The notes beneath the pieces are model-generated. The model had not been told where the DNA came from and did no database searches. It worked only from the letters and a program-made list of their open reading frames with translations. Positions 17,701-26,253 of a DNA stretch of 64,000 bases are shown here, in pieces. Both the position numbers and the translations under genes were made by a program. The stretch is taken from positions 2,294,001-2,358,000 of the forward strand of contig NZ_CP049255.1 of NCBI RefSeq assembly GCF_011047135.1, given 5' to 3'. Positions within the stretch are counted from its first letter, which is position 1. Every line of letters begins with the position of its first letter. This DNA is from Microbacterium endophyticum (GTDB taxonomy: Bacteria; Actinomycetota; Actinomycetes; Actinomycetales; Microbacteriaceae).

Positions 17701-18682
17701 CGGCGCGTTCCTCGCTGACGACACGATGGTCGCGACGTACGAAATGCGCGGGGGCTGGGTGCGCATCGGTCAGGTGCGCATCGGAAAACGCGCATTCCTG
17801 GGAAACTCGGGCATGGCTGCCCCCGGTCACCGGGTGCCAAAAGACGGGCTCGTCGCCGTGCTCTCTTCAGCGCCGTTCAAAGCGAAGGCCGGGTCGTCGT
17901 GGTTGGGTTCTCCCGCCGTGCGCCTGCGCCGTGTGTCTGCCACGGGCGACCAGACTCGTACCTATCAACCCACGGGCGCTCTGCGGGCTGCACGTACACT
18001 CTGGGAGCTATGCCGCATCGTGCCCGTCATCGTGACCTACGCGCTCGGGCTTGCGGTGCTCTTCACCTTCGCGGCGCTCGTCAGCGCCTGGGGGATCGGG
18101 TGGGCGATCGCGTTATCAGGAATTGTCATGCTGATCGCCGGAGCCGTCGCTGCCGCTATCTCAGCCGCGGCCAAGTGGGCGATCGTAGGTCCGATCCGGG
18201 CTGGCTCTCACCCGCTGTGGTCAAGCTTCGTCTGGCGCACCGAAGTCGCTGACACATTCACCGAGATGGTTGCGGCGCCGTGGTTTGCGCGCAGCGCTGC
18301 GGGAACCCCCGCGCTGGCCGTGTGGCTGCGCGCGCTCGGTGCGAATATCGGACGAGGAGTCTGGTGCGACAGCTACTGGTTACCGGAGCCCGATCTGGTC
18401 ACTTTGGGAGCTGGATCAACCGTCAATCGGGGCTGCGTTGTGCAGACGCACCTGTTCCATGATCGAATCATGAGCATGGACACCGTCGAACTCGCGCCGG
18501 GGGCAACCCTCGGGCCTCACAGCGTGATCCTTCCCGCTGCTGTCATCGGTGCTCATGCAACCGTGGGACCGGCCTCGCTCGTCATGCGAGGCGAGACTGT
18601 GCCTGTCGGCTCGCGGTGGAGCGGAAACCCGATCGGGCCGTGGCGTGCCGTCAAGGCGCGGGCATACCAATCCACCTCATGA
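14735..18682 (+). CDS. Pls/PosA-family single-module NRPS with membrane C-terminus (candidate poly-lysine-type synthetase)
   Basis: 1315 aa from ATG 14735; the frame is open further upstream. An adenylation domain spans about residues 20-505: A3 FTSGSTGVPKG (174-184), A5 YGPTEA, A7 YRSGDLV, A8 GRADDQVKVGGRRIELGEVE, A10 lysine K503. A carrier domain follows with DLGGGS (Ser556). No condensation or thioesterase domain is seen. The rest has six membrane segments and three hexapeptide-like, acyltransferase-like soluble parts (near 770-860, 985-1080 and 1230-1300), the plan of epsilon-poly-L-lysine synthetase Pls. Specificity residues read from alignment to GrsA are D224, A225, E228, S267, I288, G290, T312, V320, V321, K503, close to the lysine code DAESIGSVCK. 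The family call is firm; the lysine product is inferred. Confidence 0.85.
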   Translation: MPHLPDVAQPLLDAASLAPRSRTLIDVLRATAAQFPEASALDDGSGALSYRELLAHVNRTAARLHEAGVRRGDRVGVRVASGSKELYISILGVLAAGAAYVPVDADDPDERARLVFGEAAVTGIIVGSGEYVSSDHETDSAAEPLFSGDAPHPATTSTATVPSPEPSDDAWIIFTSGSTGVPKGVAVTHRSAAAFVDAEAGLFLRDAPLCAGDRVLAGLSVAFDASCEEMWLAWRNGACLVPAPRALVRSGEDLAPWLLRQGITAVSTVPTLAAMWPSSAIENVRLLIFGGEACPPELAARLVADGREVWNTYGPTEATVVACAALLDGTVPVRIGLPLDGWSLAVVNTAGEPVAEGETGELIIGGVGLARYLDPAKDAEKYAPMPTLGWDRAYRSGDLVRYDTEGLVFQGRADDQVKVGGRRIELGEVESALQDLPGVAAATVAVRTTDAGVSVLVGYLVADNPAAGFDTSSARMTLSERLPAAIVPLLALVEELPVRTSGKVDRAALPWPLPGIDTPVAGLTPGEAWLAEQWQAVLGVPVPGPKADFFDLGGGSLAAAQLVSRIRQRVPEFAVADIYDVPRLGAMAKALGPLVSDDDVHFHEPLPTPRRMQWLQTLLGIPLFVLTGIRWLLYILTASALLQPFGGFDVLPTVPWPALVLGLLVFATPFGKMAIAAGAARVLLRGVAPGDYPRGGGVHLRLWLAEQLADQIDAVGLAGAPWISYYARALGARIGRNVDLHTLPPITGMLRIGDGASIEPEVDLSGYWIDGDLVRIGEVRIGAEATVGARSTLAPGTRIGQRAEIAPGSAVFGRVRADQSWAGSPAIRVGGTSRGWPGEHAPATHRWLWAYAASAIGLALLPVIAFACGAAVLALGMRGADSLAEAALAAAIWLVPATLLTGLVFAAVVVLLVRLLSLGLREGITPVRSRIGWQAWSIERLLDASRVLLFPLYSSLFTPVWLRMLGASVGRDVEASTVLLLPSMTRIDDGAFLADDTMVATYEMRGGWVRIGQVRIGKRAFLGNSGMAAPGHRVPKDGLVAVLSSAPFKAKAGSSWLGSPAVRLRRVSATGDQTRTYQPTGALRAARTLWELCRIVPVIVTYALGLAVLFTFAALVSAWGIGWAIALSGIVMLIAGAVAAAISAAAKWAIVGPIRAGSHPLWSSFVWRTEVADTFTEMVAAPWFARSAAGTPALAVWLRALGANIGRGVWCDSYWLPEPDLVTLGAGSTVNRGCVVQTHLFHDRIMSMDTVELAPGATLGPHSVILPAAVIGAHATVGPASLVMRGETVPVGSRWSGNPIGPWRAVKARAYQSTS

Positions 18683-19980
18683 GCGAGGACCATGAAGGCT
18701 ACGCGCCGCAAAGCGGCGACCCTTCGTTCGACGTGGAGTCGTACGACCTCGACCTGACCTACCGGGTTCGCACGAATCGGTTGGAAGGTACCGCAATGCT
18801 CTCGGGGGTGGTGCGAGAGCAGACGCGCTCGCTTTCGATTGACCTCATCGGTCTTCGCGTATCGCGGGTGCGTCTCGATGGTGAAAAGCGTACGAAGTTC
18901 ACGCAGGGACCGCGAAAGCTTCAGGTCGGCGCGCCGCGCGAGTTGAGGCCTGGCGAGCGGTTCACCATCGCGATCGACTATGCCGGCGCTCCCGCCCCCC
19001 GACACTCGCGGTGGGGAACGATCGGCTGGGAAGAGCTCGACAACGGCGCTCTCGTGGCCAGCCAGCCGGTGGGTGCGCCCACCTGGTTTCCCTGCAACGA
19101 TCGTCCAGACGACCGCGCCACCTACTCGCTGAGCATCACTGTCGATGCCGAGTACGCTGTCGCGGCGACCGGCGTTCGCACCGACGTCACTCGCAAGGGT
19201 GGCATGGTGACATCCCGATTTCGGAGTGATGTTCCCACCGCGACGTACCTGCTCGCGTTGCAAATCGGCACATACACGCCCTCGCCGTTCGAGGTGCCGG
19301 GTGGAATCACTGGCGAGCTCCACACGGCTCCAACTCAGCGAGTCGCCGCTGCCCGTGCGTTTGCCGACGTACCGAAAATGCTCCGAGCCTTCACGGATGC
19401 CTTCGGCCCCTATCCGCAGCAGCACTGCACCCTCGTCGTCACCCCCGACGCGCTGGAGATACCGCTCGAGTCGCAGGGCATGGCCGTGTTCGGGTCAAAC
19501 CATTTGGCCCCCGACAGTGAGCGTCTCGTCGCGCACGAGCTTGCGCACCAGTGGTTCGGCAACAGTGTCGGCATCGGGCAGTGGAACGATATCTGGCTCA
19601 ACGAAGGATTCGCGTGCTACGCGGAATGGCTGTGGTTCGAGGCATCCGGTCGGCAAACCGCGGATGCGAGCGCGCGCGAGCACTACCGTCAGCTGCGCGG
19701 TGAACCGCAAGACCTCGTTATCGCTGAGCCCGGGCCCGATCTGATGTTCGACGACCGCCTCTACAAGCGTGGTGCGCTCGCTCTCCATGCTTTGCGCACG
19801 TTGCTGGGAGACACCGTATTCTTCGATCTGCTTCGCGAGTGGGCCGCCGACAACCGCCATGCGCTCGTCGATACCGAAGACTTTCGGATGCTCGTCGCTC
19901 GCTATTCACCGCGCCACGGCGGCGCGACCCTCAGCGCCTGGATTGACCAGCCCTCGCTGCCGAGCTTCCCGCGGCGGTAA
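18679..19980 (+). CDS. M1-family zinc metallopeptidase (aminopeptidase-like)
   Basis: 433 aa, starting at ATG 18679 within the stop of the NRPS gene (ATGA overlap). The zinc site is HELAH (286-290) with the third ligand Glu309 in WLNEGFACYAEW, and Tyr362 in DDRLYKRGAL fits the M1 catalytic tyrosine. The usual GxMEN motif is replaced by LESQGMAVFG. The protein lacks the C-terminal helical domain of long M1 enzymes and has no signal peptide. Coupling to a Pls-like NRPS recalls the epsilon-polylysine-degrading Pld aminopeptidases of Streptomyces; that role is an inference. Confidence 0.88.
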   Translation: MSEDHEGYAPQSGDPSFDVESYDLDLTYRVRTNRLEGTAMLSGVVREQTRSLSIDLIGLRVSRVRLDGEKRTKFTQGPRKLQVGAPRELRPGERFTIAIDYAGAPAPRHSRWGTIGWEELDNGALVASQPVGAPTWFPCNDRPDDRATYSLSITVDAEYAVAATGVRTDVTRKGGMVTSRFRSDVPTATYLLALQIGTYTPSPFEVPGGITGELHTAPTQRVAAARAFADVPKMLRAFTDAFGPYPQQHCTLVVTPDALEIPLESQGMAVFGSNHLAPDSERLVAHELAHQWFGNSVGIGQWNDIWLNEGFACYAEWLWFEASGRQTADASAREHYRQLRGEPQDLVIAEPGPDLMFDDRLYKRGALALHALRTLLGDTVFFDLLREWAADNRHALVDTEDFRMLVARYSPRHGGATLSAWIDQPSLPSFPRR

Positions 19981-20500
19981 CGAAGCGCGCTTGAACTGCA
20001 AGAGCGATTGCGACTCCCGATGGGCCCGAAAGATCCCAACCCCGAAATGCCGTGGATCCCGGGATAACCGCTGTCCACGCTTTTGTGTTTCCGGTGATCT
20101 CAACGCTGCGCGGATCAACGCGCAGCCCGCGACCGTCTGCTTTGAGAGCCGATTCGACGCGCACCCAATCAGTGACAGTCGCCGATGTGCGACCCAGCGC
20201 TCTCGCATACCCCTCGCGCGAGCGAACCGGGTCATCGGTAGCTTCCGCATCGATTCCGATAGCAGCTATTGAACGGCTGTCCGCTACTGCCACGAGGGCA
20301 AGCCCGCCAGCGTAAGAGACGCTCGCGCGCAGCGCGGCCCCCGAAATACGCACCGGACCATGATCGCCGCCACAGCGAGCGCATCCCGTCGAGATGTGAG
20401 CTGCGTCGCCGACGAGTCCCCGCAGCAGCGACCACGCGGCGTCCCGCCGACCAAGGCGATCGGGTGCCGGCCCCCATGCCACACGAACGTCAGGGCGCAC
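19931..20500 (-). CDS. 4'-phosphopantetheinyl transferase superfamily protein
   Basis: 189 aa from GTG 20500, which has GAAGGA at the right distance and follows the upstream stop by one base. The Sfp-type signature is present: SVSYAGGLALVAVA, IGIDAE and WVRVESALKADGRG. Such enzymes move the phosphopantetheine arm of CoA to the serine of carrier domains. A carrier domain (Ser556 of the NRPS) is encoded 2.3 kb away, so it is a likely substrate. The 3' end overlaps the convergent M1 peptidase gene by 50 bp. It is co-directional with the MutT-like gene and ppk1. Confidence 0.82.
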   Translation of the reverse strand: MRPDVRVAWGPAPDRLGRRDAAWSLLRGLVGDAAHISTGCARCGGDHGPVRISGAALRASVSYAGGLALVAVADSRSIAAIGIDAEATDDPVRSREGYARALGRTSATVTDWVRVESALKADGRGLRVDPRSVEITGNTKAWTAVIPGSTAFRGWDLSGPSGVAIALAVQARFVTAAGSSAARAGQSRR

Positions 20501-20501
20501 G

Positions 20502-21440
20502 TCAGTCCTTCGGAACGTGCGTCTCAATCGCGATAATTCCGGAACCTGGGTTCGTGGCCGAAATATGGGCCACAGAGAACCCGGCCAGGTCCAGTGCCGC
20601 GGCGGCCCCGATGTACGAGCCAGCGACAGTTCCAGTGGTCATCGCGATCTCGTTGAGAACATCGGGCATCACGGGTCGGTGGCTGCACAGCACAGCGGCT
20701 TTTCTCGACCGTACCCTCTTGCTGATGACGCTGCGTGGGTCTGCTGTGCCCGCTTCCCACGCGTCTTGGCTCAGCTCGGGCGTCGCTGTGACTTTGATTC
20801 CGAGCGTGGCCGCAAGCGGTGCGACAGTGTCAAGGCATCGGCGCGCGTCGCTCGAGACGATCCGACGAATGCCGAATGCTCGCAGCGCACCGACGATCGA
20901 CTCTGCCTGTCGTGTTCCCCGTGCGGTCAACGGGCGTGCACTGTCGATCGCGGCCCATGACTCGCGGGGGAGCGCCTTCGCATGTCGAAGCGCGATGATC
21001 GGGAACGTTTCGAGCACTCCGTCATCGACGAACTTGAGGAACGCCTCCAAAATCTCGACATCAGCGGGGTAGCTCACTTGAGCGAGTGCCTTCTTGGGAC
21101 TCAGCCACGTCAGCGCAGAAATTTCTTTATTCGGAACGAAGTCTGAGGCGCGGATCGCATCATCGGTCGCGTGTGCCGACCAGTAGTGCACGATCTTCTT
21201 GCGCCCGCTGGGCAGATGATAGGTCGACACGCCCACGGGAATTCCGAGCGATGTGCGGATGCCGGTTTCTTCGTGGATCTCACGGACCGCGGTCTCCGCG
21301 AGCATCTCGCCAGGGTCCACCTTGCCCTTGGGTAGCGAAAGATCGCGGTATTCCTCGCGACTGACGAGCAGCACCCTCAACTTGCCGTCGACGAGGCGCC
21401 AGACCACTCCGCCGGCCGCGTATACAGCTGTAGCCGTCAC
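20502..21440 (-). CDS. Nudix hydrolase-histidine phosphatase fusion (MutT1-like)
   Basis: 312 aa starting at GTG 21440 and overlapping the ppk1 stop (GTGA). The N-terminal half carries a full Nudix box ([20 protein letters not shown], then TGI; about residues 39-61). The C-terminal half looks like a phosphoglycerate-mutase-type phosphatase ([40 protein letters not shown]). This two-domain plan and the place next to ppk1 match MutT1 of Mycobacterium, which hydrolyses 8-oxo-GTP and diadenosine polyphosphates. Substrates here are not tested. Confidence 0.87.
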   Translation of the reverse strand: MTATAVYAAGGVVWRLVDGKLRVLLVSREEYRDLSLPKGKVDPGEMLAETAVREIHEETGIRTSLGIPVGVSTYHLPSGRKKIVHYWSAHATDDAIRASDFVPNKEISALTWLSPKKALAQVSYPADVEILEAFLKFVDDGVLETFPIIALRHAKALPRESWAAIDSARPLTARGTRQAESIVGALRAFGIRRIVSSDARRCLDTVAPLAATLGIKVTATPELSQDAWEAGTADPRSVISKRVRSRKAAVLCSHRPVMPDVLNEIAMTTGTVAGSYIGAAAALDLAGFSVAHISATNPGSGIIAIETHVPKD

Positions 21441-23608
21441 CGAATAGCCCGTGCCCGCGCGCGACGCTGACGTCGAATCGCGGCCATCGTCTTGTCTTGG
21501 AGATCCTCGAGCGGTTTGCCCTCGGCATCCGAATTATGACGCGTCCACTTGCCATCGGAACCCAGCCACCATGAGCTGGTTTCTGCGCTCAGCGCCTCGG
21601 TGAACAACGAGCCGAGGTGGGCGATTTGCGCCGGGTCGACGATACGAACAAGGGCTTCGACACGACGGTCGAGGTTTCGGTGCATCATGTCGGCGCTACC
21701 GATGTAAACCTGGGGGTCGCCATCATTTTCGAAACAGAAAAGGCGCGAGTGTTCGAGGTAGCGACCCAGGATGCTCCGCACCGTGATGTTTTCGCTCATC
21801 CCGGCGACACCGGGGCGCAGACTGCAGATGCCGCGCACCCACACGTCCACTGGTACGCCTGCTTGGCTGGCGCGATAGAGGGCGTCGATGATCTGCTCAT
21901 CAACCATCGAGTTGACTTTGATTCGGATGCCGGATGGGCGTCCTGCCAGCGCATTCGTGCGCTCCTTATCGATCAGTCGAACGAGACCTTTTCGCAAGTG
22001 CAGCGGCGCAACGAGCAGACGTTTGAACTTCTTCTCGATCGCATAGCCGCTGAGTTCGTTGAAGAGGCGGGTGAGATCGCGACCCACCTGGTTGTCCACA
22101 GTAAACAAGCCGAAGTCTTCATAAATACGGCTGGTCTTCGGGTTGTAGTTACCCGTTCCGACGTGACTGTAATGACGCAGCACGTTGTCTTCTTGTCGAA
22201 TGACAAGGGCAAGCTTGCAGTGAGTCTTCAAACCCACGAGACCGTAGACGACGTGCACGCCGGCCTTTTCGAGCTTGCGGGCCCACACGATGTTGTTCGC
22301 CTCATCGAAACGCGCCTTGACCTCGACGAGCGCGAGCACCTGCTTGCCGGCTTCGGCAGCGTCGATGAGTGCCTGCACGATGGGGCTGTCGCCAGACGTG
22401 CGGTACAGCGTCTGCTTGATGGCGAGAACGTAAGGGTCTTTCGCCGCCTGTTCGAGGAACGCCTGCACGCTCGTTGCGAATGACTCGTAAGGGTGGTGTA
22501 CGAGCACATCTGCTTTGCGGATAGCGGTGAAGAAGTCCACTCGCTCGTTGTTGTCGCCCGGCTGGAACGCTGCAGCTGTTGTAGGAACGTGGGGTGTGTA
22601 GTGCAGGTCGGGGCGTTCGATGCGTGCGAGGTCAAACAGACCGCGAAGATCGAGCGGCGCCGGAAGTCGATACACCTCCTGCGTCGTGATGCCGAGCTCA
22701 TCGACGAGCAGCTTCAACGTGAGTTCGTCCATGTCGTCGGCGATCTCAAGCCGAATCGGGGGCCCGAATCGGCGACGCATGAGCTCCGCTTCGAGGGCCT
22801 GGATCAGGTTCTCGGTCTCGTCTTCTTCGATCACCATGTCTTCATTGCGGGTGAGACGGAAGGCGTGATGATCGAGAATCTCCATCCCCGGGAAAAGATC
22901 CGCGAGATTGTTGGAGATCAGATCTTCGAGGGGGAGGTACCGCACGCGGTCGCCCTCGCGAAGCACCTCGACGAACCTCGGGAGCATCGGCGGCACTTTG
23001 AGGCGCGCGAACTCTTGGCGACCCGTCTTGGCATTGCGGATGCGGATCGCAAGGTTCAGGCTGAGGCCCGAAATATAGGGGAACGGGTGTGCCGGGTCGA
23101 CTGCCAGTGGCATCAGAACCGGAAAAACCTGCGTCTGAAAGTAGTCGTAGAGCCGCGCACGATCCGGGTCGGAAAGCTCGTCCCAACGCACGACGTCGAT
23201 GCCGGCATCAGCAAGTGCTGGGCGCACAAGGTTTCGCCATGCATCAGCGTGGCGCAGTTGCAGAGTGTGCGCTTCTTGAGAAATGTCGGCCAACACATCC
23301 TGCGGAGCGCGGCCAACGTTGGTGGGAACTGCAAGCCCGGTGATGATTCGACGCTTCAGTCCCGCAACACGCACCATGAAGAACTCATCGAGGTTGCTGC
23401 CGAAAATCGCGAGGAAGTTGGCGCGCTCCAGTGCCGGGAGGTGAGGATCCTCAGCGAGCTCGAGCACGCGCTGATTGAACGCGAGCCAGCTCAGCTCTCT
23501 GTCGAGATATCTGTTCTCTGGCAGTTCTGAGTCGCGCGATTCGTCGACTCCATCGAAGTCGTCGTCGTCTGCGTCACCAAGACCGGTGTCCAATGTCTCG
23601 TGGATCAT
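21437..23608 (-). CDS. ppk1: Polyphosphate kinase Ppk1
   Basis: 723 aa from ATG 23608; the frame also opens at ATG 23653 (738 aa). N-terminal [20 protein letters not shown] and [13 protein letters not shown] are typical. The phosphorylated histidine lies in [12 protein letters not shown], and the second conserved histidine 19 residues later in [11 protein letters not shown]. It builds polyphosphate from ATP reversibly. The upstream acidic tract ([18 protein letters not shown]) is poorly conserved. AAGGA directly abuts ATG 23608, an unusual spacing, so the start stays uncertain. A PHO-box-like repeat lies just upstream of 23608. Confidence 0.95.
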   Translation of the reverse strand: MIHETLDTGLGDADDDDFDGVDESRDSELPENRYLDRELSWLAFNQRVLELAEDPHLPALERANFLAIFGSNLDEFFMVRVAGLKRRIITGLAVPTNVGRAPQDVLADISQEAHTLQLRHADAWRNLVRPALADAGIDVVRWDELSDPDRARLYDYFQTQVFPVLMPLAVDPAHPFPYISGLSLNLAIRIRNAKTGRQEFARLKVPPMLPRFVEVLREGDRVRYLPLEDLISNNLADLFPGMEILDHHAFRLTRNEDMVIEEDETENLIQALEAELMRRRFGPPIRLEIADDMDELTLKLLVDELGITTQEVYRLPAPLDLRGLFDLARIERPDLHYTPHVPTTAAAFQPGDNNERVDFFTAIRKADVLVHHPYESFATSVQAFLEQAAKDPYVLAIKQTLYRTSGDSPIVQALIDAAEAGKQVLALVEVKARFDEANNIVWARKLEKAGVHVVYGLVGLKTHCKLALVIRQEDNVLRHYSHVGTGNYNPKTSRIYEDFGLFTVDNQVGRDLTRLFNELSGYAIEKKFKRLLVAPLHLRKGLVRLIDKERTNALAGRPSGIRIKVNSMVDEQIIDALYRASQAGVPVDVWVRGICSLRPGVAGMSENITVRSILGRYLEHSRLFCFENDGDPQVYIGSADMMHRNLDRRVEALVRIVDPAQIAHLGSLFTEALSAETSSWWLGSDGKWTRHNSDAEGKPLEDLQDKTMAAIRRQRRARARAIR

Positions 23609-23630
23609 TCCTTCATCATGACATTCAGAA

Positions 23631-23652
23631 GTGACCGCCGTGTGAACTCTCA
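23631..23652 (-). promoter_or_regulatory. PHO-box-like direct repeat at ppk1
   Basis: On the complement, GTTCAC and GGTCAC lie 11 bp apart (plus-strand GTGAAC at 23642-23647 and GTGACC at 23631-23636), matching the period of PhoP repeat units with one imperfect unit. It lies 23 bp upstream of ATG 23608, or within the first codons if ppk1 starts at 23653. Confidence 0.4.
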
Positions 23653-23732
23653 TGCTGATAATGTCGCCTCAGATCGAATGAACGGGCCGAGGCGTGATCC
23701 GGGTGGGGGACACGCCAGAAGATAGGTCAGTC

Positions 23733-24995
23733 ATGTCTAAAAGCGACACAGCGCCGCCATCGTCCAACGAGCCATCGTCCGAGCGGGGCTTTACCAGCTA
23801 CCGAGCGCTTCCGCAGCGGGTTGGGTGGGCGTATCTCGCCGCGACCACATTCGGTCGATTGCCGATGGCGATGGTGCCACTTGCCATCCTCACTCTCGCA
23901 ACATCCGCGACGGGTTCAATCGCAATCGGTGGTTTCGCCGCATCCGCCGCCGCTATTGGCGAAGCAATCGGCGCGCCCACGAGCGGCTACCTCGCAGATC
24001 GATGGGGGCAGCGAGGCGTATTGCTCGGTGGGGTCGTCCTCCACGTCACGTTCCTCGTGGCTCTGGTTCTGACAGCAGGAGTGGGCCCTGATGCGATCAC
24101 TGTCGCGCTTTCCGGTGCGGCGGGACTGACGCTTCCTCAGGTTGGTGCGCTCTCGCGAGCACGTTGGATGGCCGTGGCCGATGGCGATCTTCCGGCAGCT
24201 TTTGCATTCGAGGGCGTTGTCGACGAGCTCGCGTACATTTTCGGGCCCGCGATCGTCGGCATTCTCGCGGTGACGCTCGCGCCGCAGGCAGCAGTGATCG
24301 TTGCCGGGATTCTGGTCGTCGTATTTGTGACGCAGTTCGCCGTGCACCGCACGCACCGGCTGGTGCCGCGTCGTCGCGATATGCGTGACGACACCGAGAC
24401 CGACGACACCGCTGGCGCGCCAGCGGGTCGCAGATTTCTTGTCGCTGTGTCTCTTACCGGCATGCTCGCGATGGGTGTGTTCTTCGGCGCTTCACAGACT
24501 GGTCTCACCGCGTTCGCCGAAGAGATCGGCATCCCGGATGCCGGTGCGCTCCTTTATGCGGTCATGGCCGTGGGTTCGGCTGTCACAACAATCGCGATGG
24601 TGTGGTTGCCGGCGCGAATCGGACTTTGGACGCGGTGGTGGATAGCCGGCGTCGGCATGAGCGTGGGCGCGACGTTGCTGCTGTGGGCGCCCGGTCTCGG
24701 CTTTGTGCTGGCGGCAGCCATTTTCGCGGGTCTTTTTCAAGGACCGCTGTTGCTCACGATCTTCACCGTCACGGGGTCTGTCGTTGTGAACGGTCGCGCC
24801 GGAATCGCGATGACTCTTGCGGCCAGTGGCGTCGTCATCGGGATCGCAGCTGGTGCTGCGATCGCCGGCGTCTGGGCTGAGCAAACCGGATCGCGCGGAG
24901 CGTTCGCGCTCGTGCTCACCGCATCGATTTCCCTCGCGGTCATCGGGTTGGCGATGGCGATCTCATCTCGCCTGCGAGAGCGACCGGCGCGATAG
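23733..24995 (+). CDS. MFS transporter
   Basis: 420 aa from ATG 23733, with 12 hydrophobic segments in two halves split by a charged loop near residue 215 (HRLVPRRRDMRDDTETDD). The segment SGYLADRWGQRGVLLGGVV after TM2 is the MFS motif A region. Strong start and substrate evidence are lacking; weak similarity to drug or sugar exporters is all that can be said. It stands alone between divergent ppk1 and convergent glnR. Confidence 0.8.
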   Translation: MSKSDTAPPSSNEPSSERGFTSYRALPQRVGWAYLAATTFGRLPMAMVPLAILTLATSATGSIAIGGFAASAAAIGEAIGAPTSGYLADRWGQRGVLLGGVVLHVTFLVALVLTAGVGPDAITVALSGAAGLTLPQVGALSRARWMAVADGDLPAAFAFEGVVDELAYIFGPAIVGILAVTLAPQAAVIVAGILVVVFVTQFAVHRTHRLVPRRRDMRDDTETDDTAGAPAGRRFLVAVSLTGMLAMGVFFGASQTGLTAFAEEIGIPDAGALLYAVMAVGSAVTTIAMVWLPARIGLWTRWWIAGVGMSVGATLLLWAPGLGFVLAAAIFAGLFQGPLLLTIFTVTGSVVVNGRAGIAMTLAASGVVIGIAAGAAIAGVWAEQTGSRGAFALVLTASISLAVIGLAMAISSRLRERPAR

Positions 24996-25008
24996 GGCGA
25001 GTGTTTCG

Positions 25009-25707
25009 CTACGCGTCGGAGCGTTCCTTGCGCGGAGGCACCTGATCTTCTTCGTACACGTTGAAGCGGTAGCCGACGTTTCGAACTGTTCCGATGAGCT
25101 GCTCGAGGTCGCCGAGTTTTGCGCGCAAGCGCCTCACATGAACGTCGACAGTGCGAGTGCCGCCGAAGTAGTCGTATCCCCAGACTTCGCTCAGCAGCTG
25201 TTCGCGGGTGAAGACACGTGAGGGGTGCGTGGCGAAAAAGTGGAGAAGCTGGAACTCCTTGTATGTGAGGTCGAGCGGCTTCCCGTGCACCTTGGCCGAG
25301 TACGACGATTCATCGATCGTGATGCCCGACGTCTGGATCCGGCTCGAGACCTGTTCTTTTGTGACTCGTCCGATCGCGAGGCGGATACGCGCGTCCACTT
25401 CCGCGGGGCCAGCGGTGACGAGGATGACGTCGTCCACGCCCCAGTCCGTCGACACAGCGGTCAGGCCGCCTTCTGTGACAACCAGCAGGAGCGGCGCATC
25501 GAGACCTGTCGTGTTGAGGATTTTGCAGAGCGACTTCGCGCCGACGAGGTCAATACGCGCATCGATGAAGATCACATCCGCGCTCGGCGCATTGACCAAC
25601 TGTGCCGGTTCTGCCGGGATTTGTCGTACACGGTGGCTCAAGAGTTCGAGCGCGGGCAGGATCGGGCCGCCCCCGTGTGCGGAGCTGAGTACAAGAAGCT
25701 GTGCCAA
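25009..25707 (-). CDS. glnR: Orphan response regulator GlnR
   Basis: 232 aa, OmpR type. The receiver-like N-terminal part contains [32 protein letters not shown] and [19 protein letters not shown], features of actinobacterial GlnR. The winged helix ([20 protein letters not shown], then [14 protein letters not shown] and [11 protein letters not shown]) is complete. GlnR controls nitrogen assimilation and works without a partner kinase, and no kinase lies next to it here. The C-terminus is charged (PPRKERSDA). Confidence 0.88.
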   Translation of the reverse strand: MAQLLVLSSAHGGGPILPALELLSHRVRQIPAEPAQLVNAPSADVIFIDARIDLVGAKSLCKILNTTGLDAPLLLVVTEGGLTAVSTDWGVDDVILVTAGPAEVDARIRLAIGRVTKEQVSSRIQTSGITIDESSYSAKVHGKPLDLTYKEFQLLHFFATHPSRVFTREQLLSEVWGYDYFGGTRTVDVHVRRLRAKLGDLEQLIGTVRNVGYRFNVYEEDQVPPRKERSDA

Positions 25708-25819
25708 AGAGTCCTCCCGGCCGCGGTAGACCGCGTCGTGCCCTTATCTTAGGGGCTGGCGAGTGCACGCCGGCATCTCCGGCGTTCCACCAGCGCAGCG
25801 CATGCCCCACAATAGAGGC

Positions 25820-26110
25820 ATGTCAGCGCCCGACCTCGCCCCACGCCGTCCGCTCGGTGGCATCGTTACCGTTTGGATCGCCGCGGCCATCGCAGGACTC
25901 GTCGTGGGGTTCTTCGTCCCGTCCGACCTCCGCTCCGCGTGGACGCTTGTTGCGCTCGGAGGCGCGATCATCCTGTCCTTCATCGTTCAGCTCTGGTACG
26001 GGCAGACCCAGCGCTTTATCCAGCGAACATCGCTGTCGATTCTCGGCGCGCTCATCGTGCTGGGAATCATCAGCGCCGGGTTCAGGGTTGCCGCCCTCAT
26101 CCCCGCCTAG
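25820..26110 (+). CDS. Small three-TM membrane protein
   Basis: 96 aa from ATG 25820 (preceded by agagg). A polar start (SAPDLAPRRPLGG) is followed by three hydrophobic segments (about residues 14-32, 39-57 and 70-92). The charged loop YGQTQRFIQRTS separates the last two. No function is recognised; similar small proteins are common in Microbacteriaceae. It leads a close series of genes running to 29053. Confidence 0.65.
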   Translation: MSAPDLAPRRPLGGIVTVWIAAAIAGLVVGFFVPSDLRSAWTLVALGGAIILSFIVQLWYGQTQRFIQRTSLSILGALIVLGIISAGFRVAALIPA

Positions 26111-26129
26111 ATCGGTCTAGAATCAGATC

Positions 26130-26243
26130 ATGGATCTCGTCGCGCTTGAACTCTTCTTCGTGGGACTTCTGGGGCTTGCCTCGCTCGCGATCGCTTTCGT
26201 CTCTGGAGTCGTGATCAAGAACCTCTACCGCGGTCAGCGCTAG
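26130..26243 (+). CDS. Very small single-pass membrane protein, 37 aa
   Basis: The frame from ATG 26130 to TAG 26241-26243 encodes one membrane helix (ELFFVGLLGLASLAIAFVSG) and a basic tail (KNLYRGQR). It sits 19 bp after the preceding membrane protein and 10 bp before the nitrobindin-like gene. The clean transmembrane pattern supports it as real despite a weak ribosome binding site. Function is unknown. Confidence 0.55.
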   Translation: MDLVALELFFVGLLGLASLAIAFVSGVVIKNLYRGQR

Positions 26244-26253
26244 CGGCCCCGTC

